From Tritrichomonas foetus (taxonomy: Eukaryota; Parabasalia; Tritrichomonadida; Tritrichomonadidae): a stretch of DNA of 33,055 nucleotides. The position numbers and the translations under genes were made by a program. This document shows, one piece after another, positions 16,245 through 24,395 of this stretch. The stretch is from assembly GCA_001839685.1 (NCBI GenBank), contig MLAK01000829.1, forward strand, positions 24,984-58,038. Reading direction: 5' to 3'. Every line of letters begins with the position of its first letter. Within the stretch, counting starts at the first letter, position 1. The notes below the pieces were generated by a model. That model did no database searches. It was not told the DNA's origin and worked only from the letters and a program-made list of their open reading frames with translations.

Positions 16245-16752
16245 TTAATTGATGTATTTGTTTGATTCCTATTTTTAGAAACTTTCTGGGATTTTTTTTT
16301 TCTTCTTTGGCCAAATTACTCAATTCAAATTCAATATCCGCTCAATTTTAGATGATGACTGTTTAGAAAGATATTTATGACCAAATAGCACTTCAATATA
16401 AATTGTGAAAGGATGGTTGAAAAGTAAGATAATATTATAACCATATTTTTGTCAAAAGCTGTTTCATGTACTAAATTTGGTAAACACTTGTCATGCTTAC
16501 TTTTAATGATGTTATTCGTAATCAATCCTTCATAGTAATTAGATTAAGCATGTAAATATCACTGTACAAGATCTTGATGAACAGATACGTTACGATCTTA
16601 TCAAGGAAAAGATATTCAAAAAGTTTACTTTTGTGAAAAGGTATAAAAATACAAACTAGAATTGAATTCCCATTTTGAGAAAAATAAAAGGACGATATCA
16701 ATCAATTTTTCAGACATTCACAATTTTCAATATCCAAACAACCGTTTATTTG
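16245..16752. other. Shared 5' spacer between calreticulin and the coiled-coil gene
   Basis: No gene seen. Promoters for both neighbours must lie here; initiator-like motifs are at 16247-16252 (minus) and 16727-16732 (plus). Confidence 0.55.
16247..16252 (-). promoter_or_regulatory. Initiator-like motif of calreticulin
   Basis: On the minus strand TCAATT, within CATCAATTAA, lies directly upstream of the ATG at 16244. Confidence 0.45.
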
Positions 16753-18330
16753 ATGCTGAGTGATAACGAGCCCCTTTTCCGGGTTAATTTCGACGAATCG
16801 GCATTTCGTAAAATCTTCAACAATATTGAAACGCATCTCAAACTTCACGATGATCAAATTGCAGAGCTTATGAAGCAGATTAAAGAATGTCCATCAAAAG
16901 AAGATTTTCAGAATTTTAAAAACGAATTAAGCAAAGATACTGACGAAAAAATGAAACAGCTTAGCGACTCTTTAGGGAAGAAAATCGATGAGGACCTGAA
17001 AAAAGCGACAGATAAAATCACTGAGGAAGTGAATAAAATAAATGATCAAATTGCAGACAAAGTAAACGAAATTTCAAACGAAATGGAAAAGAAAATCGCA
17101 GACAATATTGTACAAAAGCTGACAAGCCCTGAATCAGAGCTGGCATCCAACTTTTTAGAAAAGCTCGCAAAAGCGCAGGACGAATACAAAGCAATGAATG
17201 GCGCCAATGGAATAGGTGCTGACGGAAATAGTGGAGCCGGCGCAGATGGTGAGAATGGTGATGGTGAAAATGGCGATGGTGAAAATGGTGAAAGTGGTGC
17301 TGATGGCGCAAGTGGTGCTGATGGAAAAACCGTTGTTCTGACAGAAACCGAATATAATGAATTAAAAGATCTCGTCAATAATTTGAAAGAGCAAAATGAT
17401 GAAAATCGAAATTTCATCAAAACAATTGCTTCCGCTTATGCTTCAGTGAATAAAACAGAAGCAGAGCTTGATCCAACTTTACAGCGAACATTAAATACAA
17501 CATCAGAAACAATCTCCAGGAATTTCAAGCGAATTTTTGATGCATTGAAATCACCTCAACTTGGCCTTAACGGCTCCCGCCCGAATTCGCCATCAGGTGG
17601 TGGACTTTCATCTCCACGAGGAGTGAGCGCAGCTCGAAATGATGCAAGACGAGGAAGCGAAATTGATGGTCCACTTCCTCCAGAACTCGACCTTTCTGAC
17701 TTGAATTTCGTTGGCAGTGAAATTCCAGCATCATTCAATGAAGTGCCGCAATTACCACAAATCTACAAATTTGATACTCTTCCTGAATCAGTCCAATATC
17801 TCTATGACAGCTTCCCCAAGCTTCAGGGCTACCTCAAAGCCATGCATGATAAAGTCGACGATCTCGCTTCTAACCAGGATCGAATGAGAGCAACAAGTGG
17901 CTCTGCTTTTGATCCGTCGGTTTACGATAACTTGGTAGCTTCAGTTAGAAAAGCATTGAACGACATGTCAGCAGATGTCGATGAGCTACGTCGATCAAAG
18001 AAGGGATTGTCAAAGGCTGATGTTCTCGATATTATTCGAAGCATGATTAATACGCATGATGAATTAGATAATGATGAAACATCAGTCGGATATGTGAAAT
18101 GTATTGCTTGCGGAAGAGACATCAGACAAGTTGCAGGAGCAATGACAGAAGAGCAGGCCACACGTACCCTTGGAAATCCATCAAACTCTCTCGTTGTGAA
18201 TCGTGATAAAAGCTACGGGCAAGTTTACGGCGATAATATCGACAGAAGCTTTCTTGACAGCCCTAGATCAATCAGGCCGCCTTTGAAGAAGAAGAACAGT
18301 CTTTCTCCAAAATCCAGGTCACCACGTTGA
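16753..18330 (+). CDS. Coiled-coil protein with collagen-like Gly-rich hinge and CxxC motif
   Basis: From the first in-frame ATG (16753, TCAATA 24 nt upstream) the product has 525 residues. Residues ~20-140 are a Lys/Glu/Asp-rich coiled coil; ~150-192 is Gly-rich, beginning with GDGEN-type units and ending in six clean G-x-y triplets (GEN GES GAD GAS GAD GKT). A second coiled coil, a Ser/Pro/Gly linker, a third helical part (DVDELRRSKKGLSKADVLDI) and a short YVKCIACGRDIR segment with a Cys pair (near 448) follow. The C-terminus is basic and Ser/Pro-rich (KSRSPR). The pattern of a helical K/D-rich segment followed by xCxxC recalls the DUF4795/QRICH2 flagellar proteins (family HCLSCDRP), but this similarity is weak. 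Function unproven; a cytoskeletal or flagellar role is a guess. Confidence 0.6.
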   Translation: MLSDNEPLFRVNFDESAFRKIFNNIETHLKLHDDQIAELMKQIKECPSKEDFQNFKNELSKDTDEKMKQLSDSLGKKIDEDLKKATDKITEEVNKINDQIADKVNEISNEMEKKIADNIVQKLTSPESELASNFLEKLAKAQDEYKAMNGANGIGADGNSGAGADGENGDGENGDGENGESGADGASGADGKTVVLTETEYNELKDLVNNLKEQNDENRNFIKTIASAYASVNKTEAELDPTLQRTLNTTSETISRNFKRIFDALKSPQLGLNGSRPNSPSGGGLSSPRGVSAARNDARRGSEIDGPLPPELDLSDLNFVGSEIPASFNEVPQLPQIYKFDTLPESVQYLYDSFPKLQGYLKAMHDKVDDLASNQDRMRATSGSAFDPSVYDNLVASVRKALNDMSADVDELRRSKKGLSKADVLDIIRSMINTHDELDNDETSVGYVKCIACGRDIRQVAGAMTEEQATRTLGNPSNSLVVNRDKSYGQVYGDNIDRSFLDSPRSIRPPLKKKNSLSPKSRSPR

Positions 18331-19230
18331 TAAGTATATGAGATATTATGTAATAAATTTATCGATCAATTAAATCTATTTTTTTAAAAAGTATATTTTA
18401 TGTGTTAAATATAACTCTTATAATTGGTGTTGTTTGTTTTTTTATTTCTTGCTTCCATGCATGAAAAATTAAATCAGAATCTAACCAATACTTCTAAGAA
18501 ATCTAAAATATTCGTTACTGGTGCTATTGCTAAGAAACTATTGTTAAGAGATTATATCACACATACAATAAGATGGCTTTTTTCTATCACAAAAAAAAAT
18601 TATTCACTTTTTTCAATTAAGTGAAAAAAATATTGCTTATAAATGCGCTATGATTCTGCATTACGATATTGTGATATTGGTTAAACGTCTTTGACAAATG
18701 TGAACCTTGTGATAAAATGAAATTTGATAAGTTTCATGAACTTACCCAATTGAATTTCTTTCAAATTTTGAAATATATGTGTAAACCACTTAATTCTTCT
18801 CAAATATTATCGGCTTTCTAGAAAATTCAACGACGTAAAAAAAATCTCTTTGAATTCGGTGATTACAATAAATGAAGTGAAAACGAAACTAAATGAATCG
18901 GCTTTTCACAGAAGATGTTCTCCAATAACTTATAGTATTCATTTTCAGTAAACATTAAAGTAAAAAATCAGAATTCATCTTTTTCGAAATTACCTGATGG
19001 AATAATCCAATAATGAAGTTAAATTGTCAAGAATATGCATCATGTAAATGGCATAGATGCTGTAAATTGAATCAAGGATGGCTTATTGATGATTAACATA
19101 ATGAAAAGAAGAAAATTTTCTTTCCATTAAAGGACTTTATTAGATCAATTGTTCATTTTCATAGATCTATTAAATTCAAAGCATTGAAATCTCATTTCTC
19201 CACAAATTTGAATGTATATTTTTTCATGAA

Positions 19231-19293
19231 ATCCGTCAAAAATTGATTACTTTATTTTCACATACACTTAAATTGAATGTCATATTGACGGAT
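19231..19293. promoter_or_regulatory. Dyad upstream of V-ATPase subunit a
   Basis: Perfect 9-bp inverted halves ATCCGTCAA and TTGACGGAT, separated by 45 bp and comparatively GC-rich for this spacer. It could be a paired protein-binding site; no known trichomonad factor is matched. Confidence 0.3.
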
Positions 19294-19364
19294 TCATTCA
19301 AAATCATTGACAAAAGGATTCAAAATCGCTTTTGAAGAAATCCTAAAAAAAAACTAGAGTCGTT

Positions 19365-19371
19365 TCATCAG
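19365..19371 (+). promoter_or_regulatory. Initiator-like motif of V-ATPase subunit a
   Basis: TCATCAG within CGTTTCATCAGATTATG, its A 8 nt before the ATG at 19375. Confidence 0.5.
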
Positions 19372-19374
19372 ATT

Positions 19375-21780
19375 ATGACGAAGTCGTCGATTTTCTTCCC
19401 CGAGCCAATGAACTCGGTCGAAATCATTTGTCCAATCGAGTCCGCTTATCATTGCATCAGTCAACTTGCCTTAAGAGGCCTTGTTCAGATCGAAGATGTC
19501 AATGGCGATAATTTTGCAGTTCCCAAGCGCTACTCAGAAAATTACATGCAATGTGAGGAAGCCGAGCGTTCACTCAGGTTTTTTGAAGAGCATCTTTCCA
19601 AAACACTTGATGCGAATGGCCGCCCACTTCTTCCAAAGGCCCCAAGCTTCCAAGAATACACAATCACACATCACAACATGAACCTTGCTGATACGCTTCA
19701 GGCTATCCGTGATGCCGATGCTCAATTGCATGAAAAAGTCGATCTCTATCAACAACTTCGAACACAACGCCTCCAACGCCAAAAGAAGCTTCAAGCTCTT
19801 CGTTTCTATCGCCCAATCATCGAAACAGAAAGCGTTTCCCGCGTCAGAAGGCTTTCCGACACATCATCAATCGAATTATCCATATTGAACGATAACACAA
19901 TGATTTCATCCGTCACCGGTTTTTGCCCATCACAGCAACTCCGCAAGCTTTTGACAACCGTTTACAGAGTTTCTCGAAGGAATATTATTTATAATATTGG
20001 CGAAGCCGTTGGTGAGTTCACACCATATGTTATCTTTGTTTCTTCATCCGCAATCCTCTCTAAAATTGTCAGGATCGCTGAATCATTTTCACCTGACGTT
20101 TATGAATTTCCAGGCGATTCAATGCAGCTCCAGCAAATTGAAACAGAGCTCACTGCTGAGATCAGCCAGATGACTGGACTTGACCAGCAGACCAGCGAAG
20201 TCAACCGCGCCTTCCTTCAAGACATCGCCCAGTCCTTCTGGAAGTGGAGATGCTTCATCTGCCAAGAGAAGCAAATCTGGATGACAATGGACTATGGCGA
20301 CTTCTCAATTGAATCGTCAGTCATATATCGTGGCTGGATCGCCAGAAGGCTCTATCCAGAATTGGCGCACATTGTTGAAACAGCAAGGCAAATGAGCGGA
20401 AGCCCGGTGCCAATCCAAATCCAGACAGTTACAGCCGAACAGTTGCTCGAAGCAAACGAAAAGAAACCACGCGACCAACGCAAAGAAATCGTCGTTCCAA
20501 CATGGATCCAAAAGAACAACTTCTTGAAAGGATTCCAAACACTCAACGATGCTTATGGTATTCCAAATTACGACGAATTAAATGGTGGTGCTTTCTATTG
20601 CATTTATCCATTCTTATTCGCAATCATGTTCGGTGATGTCGGTCACGCAATTTTCTATGTTTTAATCGCAATTGCTATTTTACTCCTCGATCCAATTGTT
20701 AAAAAGAAGGGTATTGATTTAGGTGAAATTGGTGGAAGTGTTTTCGGATTTAAGTGGCTGGTCGTTTTTGCTGCAATTTGCTCACTCTACTGTGGATTTA
20801 TTTATAATGAATGCTTCGGTCTTCCATTTTCAACGTTCAAATCAAATTGGGTAGTTGATGAAAATCTGACTACTGACTCTCTCGTCAAATATAAGCAAGA
20901 AGGAACCGTTTATCCATTTGGTATCGATTACATGTGGTACTTCAAAGATAACGAGCTTATTTTCTTAAACTCTTATAAAATGAAGCTTTCCGTTGTTATG
21001 GGTATCCTTCAAATGATCTTTGGTATGTTCCTTCAACTCATCAATCATATTCATCGTCGTTCTCTTTATGAAATTCTTGTTAAGTGGCTCCCAGAAATGC
21101 TTTATCTTGTTCCATTCTTTGGTTATATGGTTGTTCTGATTATTATGAAATGGTGCACTCATTTCCAAGGTAATGATGATTTTGCACCAAGCGAACAATT
21201 AAATGGTGTCAATCTTATTCAAGTTATGATTGGAATGATTCTTAACATTGGTTCTGAACACGATCTTTCTCTCCAATTGTATGAAGGATGCTGGAATATC
21301 CAAAATGTGATTGTCATGATCTTCATCATTTCAATTCCTTATTTACTCTTCGTGAAACCAATCTGTGAATGCGTTATAACTAAAAGAAAAGGCGAAGAAA
21401 TCAACATTCTTGAAATCTTCGTCATGAATCTCATTGATGTGATTGAATTCTGTCTCTCTGCTCTTTCTCATACAGCCTCATATCTTCGTCTTTGGGCCCT
21501 TTCACTCGCTCACTCACAACTTTCACACGTTATTTATGAAGAACTGTTCGTGATGACACTCGATACAAACAATCCAGTGATGCTTTTCATTGGATTTGCA
21601 GCATTTGCAACATTATCAGCAGCAATCCTGCTCGCTATGGAGGCCTTCTCAGCCCTCCTTCACGCAATTCGTCTCATGTGGGTCGAGCTCTCATCCAAGT
21701 TCTACTCAGGAATGGGAACGGCGTTCAAGTCGACTTCGCTTAAGAAGGCACTCAAGAAGGTCGGCGTACGCGCTCACTAA
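19375..21780 (+). CDS. V-type proton ATPase subunit a (116 kDa subunit)
   Basis: A complete 801-residue protein of the usual length. Residues 1-395 are the cytosolic arm that carries the stator: it starts FFPEPMNSVEIICPIESAYHC, contains coiled segments and ends in the family signature NNFLKGFQTLNDAYGIPNYDE. From ~400 on there are about eight membrane spans, e.g. YPFLFAIMFGDVGHAIFYVL, GFKWLVVFAAICSLYCGFIYNE, VVMGILQMIFGMFLQLIN. The last part holds TASYLRLWALSLAHSQLS; its Arg705 matches the essential Arg of yeast Vph1 (R735) facing the c-ring. The subunit forms the proton half-channels and acidifies endosomes, lysosomes and Golgi. Codon use is GC-richer in the first ~1.1 kb and the last ~200 bp than in the middle. 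The ATG at 19375 follows a TCATCAG initiator by 8 nt. Confidence 0.96.
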   Translation: MTKSSIFFPEPMNSVEIICPIESAYHCISQLALRGLVQIEDVNGDNFAVPKRYSENYMQCEEAERSLRFFEEHLSKTLDANGRPLLPKAPSFQEYTITHHNMNLADTLQAIRDADAQLHEKVDLYQQLRTQRLQRQKKLQALRFYRPIIETESVSRVRRLSDTSSIELSILNDNTMISSVTGFCPSQQLRKLLTTVYRVSRRNIIYNIGEAVGEFTPYVIFVSSSAILSKIVRIAESFSPDVYEFPGDSMQLQQIETELTAEISQMTGLDQQTSEVNRAFLQDIAQSFWKWRCFICQEKQIWMTMDYGDFSIESSVIYRGWIARRLYPELAHIVETARQMSGSPVPIQIQTVTAEQLLEANEKKPRDQRKEIVVPTWIQKNNFLKGFQTLNDAYGIPNYDELNGGAFYCIYPFLFAIMFGDVGHAIFYVLIAIAILLLDPIVKKKGIDLGEIGGSVFGFKWLVVFAAICSLYCGFIYNECFGLPFSTFKSNWVVDENLTTDSLVKYKQEGTVYPFGIDYMWYFKDNELIFLNSYKMKLSVVMGILQMIFGMFLQLINHIHRRSLYEILVKWLPEMLYLVPFFGYMVVLIIMKWCTHFQGNDDFAPSEQLNGVNLIQVMIGMILNIGSEHDLSLQLYEGCWNIQNVIVMIFIISIPYLLFVKPICECVITKRKGEEINILEIFVMNLIDVIEFCLSALSHTASYLRLWALSLAHSQLSHVIYEELFVMTLDTNNPVMLFIGFAAFATLSAAILLAMEAFSALLHAIRLMWVELSSKFYSGMGTAFKSTSLKKALKKVGVRAH

Positions 21781-22103
21781 ACTAAGTAACTAAAGATAAC
21801 ATCGCTTAATTCTTTTTATTTTGTTCCTTTTGGTTCTTCTGATTCATTTGTATTTTTTATTTTGATCAATACTAAACAGATTTCAATAATTGTTTCCCAT
21901 TTACATCTTTTCTATTTTCACTTCAGTAATGTGAAATTTCAATTTGTCAATATTTGAATTCTTTTGATAGTGGAATTTTCGCAAAAAGGACATCATTTTC
22001 AATATTCATTGAAATAATTATAGATTTTCAATTACTCTAAAAAATGCTGATAATTTTCAAAGTTATCGTTGTAATAACGAGCAAATTTCATTAAATATCC
22101 AAA
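21781..22103. other. Spacer between V-ATPase a and the 679-residue coiled-coil gene
   Basis: Nothing coding seen; AT-rich, with the next promoter at its right end (TCATTAA at 22088-22094). Confidence 0.55.
22088..22094 (+). promoter_or_regulatory. Initiator-like motif of the 679-residue coiled-coil gene
   Basis: TCATTAA, its A 14 nt before the ATG at 22104. Confidence 0.5.
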
Positions 22104-24143
22104 ATGCTCCCTGTTGGCGATGATGCTGAAAATATGGAGCAATCCACATTAAATTATGTATTTAGTTTATTTGGGAAAGGCATTACGCAAATATTACAAC
22201 AAAGTGTAAATCAACAAACAATAATCGATGAAATACGTGCACAAAATCGATCTCTCCAAACACAAGTAACAAATTTAACAGCATCAATGGATGAAGTAGA
22301 AGACCGAATCTTTGTAAGACTCCAAAACATGCAGCCAACAATATACACTCGAGAAGGAATACCAATTGATGATGCACTTGATTCATTATCAATGAAATTA
22401 GTGTCAATTAATGAAAAAATGATAAGTGCAACTGAATCTGTTAATAGGGTTGATGCTGAACTTTCAGCAAAAGTTGATAGAGATGAATTTGAAGAGGTTT
22501 CTAAAGAAACACATCACTCAAGTGAATCATTTTCTGACCTTTCTAATACTTTACAACTTATCCAAAAAGAACTTCAAAGGTTAAAACAGGAATCACAAGA
22601 TTCAAATGATAGAATGATGCAAGCAATTAAATATCAAGTTGAATCACGTAATATTCAAAATCAAATGGCAAACGAGGAAAATGATTTCTCTAAATATGTT
22701 TTAAAAGATGAATTAAATGAAATGTTAAAAAAATTAAAGTTGTCTGGAGGAGCTTTATCGGAATCAGAACAGGACATTGATTCTTCTGCTGTTGTTGAAT
22801 TTGCATTATCTGGGGATGGACCAAATGAAGAAAAGATTCATGAAGCATATCAAATGCTTCAAAAAAGAAAGTCAGATCTAGAAAATCACTATTCAACACA
22901 ATCAAATATGATTGATAAAGAAATGTCAAGATTGATGAAAATTGCAGAAAATACTCAACAAACCAATAAACCTAATCATGATGAAGAAGATGAAAATGAT
23001 GATGATTATAATGATATAATATCAGAAGATGAAGGATTCATTGAATATGAGAGTGATTTTGAAGATGGTGCAGGAGAAGAGACTCATCATGAAAGAGAAT
23101 ATCGAAACGTTGGCCTAGATACAAATAATAATTATGAAGAAAGCGAAATTGAAATTAGGGCAGAATTTAATGGGGATAAACGAAGAAATATTGGTTTATC
23201 TGTGAACAGTATAGATGGGAAAATTCATAATTCCGAAGATGGTAATGACGATTCAGAAAATGAAATTGATGTTGAAGATGAACATGAAGTCAGTAAAAAA
23301 GGTGGGAAAAAAATCAGAAAAAAGAAAGTTGTAAAAGGCAAAGGTAAGAATAGAAAAGGGATGAAAGGAATAATTCAAAAAATGAAGAGTGACCAACAAC
23401 AAAATCCAAAAATAGCTACAAATCAACAAGCACCTAAAATTGATGAAGGAAAACTAACACACAGAATTTTAGATGCTGTAATGCCAAGGGTCGAAAATTT
23501 ATTAGTTAATTCAATTGTTAATGCTGGAAGTAATGGGCTTAAACTTGATCGTAATGAAGCAAAACAATTAATCACTCAATTATCATTACTTGATAGTATA
23601 AAAACAGAAATGAAAGGTCTTAAGGTTAAGGTTGGCCTCAAAATAGATCGATCTAAAGCTGAAACAGAGTTAAGTGCGCGAATTACAAAAGATGAATTAT
23701 TAAGATTATTATTAGAAATCTTTCCTGATAATGAAGTTTTAAAGGGACTTATACCACAATTGAAAAGTAAATTACCACCACTTAATGGAAGAAATAGTCA
23801 AAACAGAGGAAGTCAAAATCAAAATGCAGAAACATCCTATACCAAAAATAAAACTATTCAAAAAGGGAAATTAGCAATGAGACCATCACGAAATTCTCAT
23901 ATGATTTCTTTAAATCAGAAATTCTTAAAAGGTGCAGATGGTCATTATTATTTGCGTGACATTGGAAGTGAATCAACTGAAAAATCACACGGAAATGCAT
24001 TTGGCGTAGATAACTCCAACAATGTTGATATAAATGCCGCATTTGATTTTCAACCTTTTACAAAAGTTGAAGATGATGATGCTCATGTACATTCAAATGT
24101 TGTTAAAATATTAAGAGAACAAACGCCACATGATTTTGAATAA
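22104..24143 (+). CDS. Charged coiled-coil protein, possibly flagellar/cytoskeletal
   Basis: A 679-residue hydrophilic protein. Residues ~25-220 are heptad-rich coiled coil (LRAQN-like IIDEIRAQNRSLQTQVTNL, VNRVDAELSAKVDRDEFEEV). Residues ~290-400 are very acidic with Asp/Glu/Asn runs (DEEDENDDDYND), ~400-430 are strongly basic (KKGGKKIRKKKVVKGKGKN), and ~450-570 return to helix with a second K-(V/I)-D-R motif (GLKIDRSKAETELSARITKD). The tail has KGADGHYYLRDIG and ends acidic. Sharp acidic-to-basic switching and two KxDR motifs resemble long-coil flagellar proteins of the DUF4795 kind, but I cannot name a family. It could be a microtubule- or chromatin-associated scaffold. Codon use is AT-rich compared with V-ATPase a next door. 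Confidence 0.6.
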   Translation: MLPVGDDAENMEQSTLNYVFSLFGKGITQILQQSVNQQTIIDEIRAQNRSLQTQVTNLTASMDEVEDRIFVRLQNMQPTIYTREGIPIDDALDSLSMKLVSINEKMISATESVNRVDAELSAKVDRDEFEEVSKETHHSSESFSDLSNTLQLIQKELQRLKQESQDSNDRMMQAIKYQVESRNIQNQMANEENDFSKYVLKDELNEMLKKLKLSGGALSESEQDIDSSAVVEFALSGDGPNEEKIHEAYQMLQKRKSDLENHYSTQSNMIDKEMSRLMKIAENTQQTNKPNHDEEDENDDDYNDIISEDEGFIEYESDFEDGAGEETHHEREYRNVGLDTNNNYEESEIEIRAEFNGDKRRNIGLSVNSIDGKIHNSEDGNDDSENEIDVEDEHEVSKKGGKKIRKKKVVKGKGKNRKGMKGIIQKMKSDQQQNPKIATNQQAPKIDEGKLTHRILDAVMPRVENLLVNSIVNAGSNGLKLDRNEAKQLITQLSLLDSIKTEMKGLKVKVGLKIDRSKAETELSARITKDELLRLLLEIFPDNEVLKGLIPQLKSKLPPLNGRNSQNRGSQNQNAETSYTKNKTIQKGKLAMRPSRNSHMISLNQKFLKGADGHYYLRDIGSESTEKSHGNAFGVDNSNNVDINAAFDFQPFTKVEDDDAHVHSNVVKILREQTPHDFE

Positions 24144-24395
24144 ACTATTTTTATATGATTTACACAATTTATTTATATCATAAAATATCATTAAAATAAC
24201 CTTTTCAATTCTCTTGAGAAGTAGTCTGCTCCAGATTACTCAAGAAATAGAATCATGGAATAAATCAAATTTTATAGATTGAAAATCAATCATATATTTA
24301 AGAAAAAAGATGAAATAACTTTCCATACATCGTAAAAAATTAAATAATCGTTTACAAAACAAAACAAAAAAATTCAAACAAATAATTTCATATTA
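24144..24395. other. Spacer between converging coiled-coil and orphan genes, with a stem-loop
   Basis: At 24212-24245 TCTTGAG, then GTAG, then TCTG pairs with CAGA, TTA, CTCAAGA across a CTC loop (one 3-nt bulge). It lies 69 nt past one stop and 151 nt from the other. Confidence 0.45.

Larger units (their letters stand above)
18331..19374. other. 1.04-kb spacer upstream of V-ATPase subunit a
   Basis: No convincing gene. A 66-codon frame at 18424-18624 starts with TTG and is rejected. A small hairpin, TTCACTT then 9 nt then AAGTGAA, lies near 18603-18625. The dyad ATCCGTCAA (19231-19239) facing TTGACGGAT (19285-19293) lies 80-145 bp before the V-ATPase ATG. The spacer is long for this window. 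Confidence 0.6.

Noticed and set aside
18424..18624. A 66-codon frame between the coiled-coil and V-ATPase genes
   Set aside because: It begins with TTG, has no initiator and is compositionally like random AT-rich DNA.
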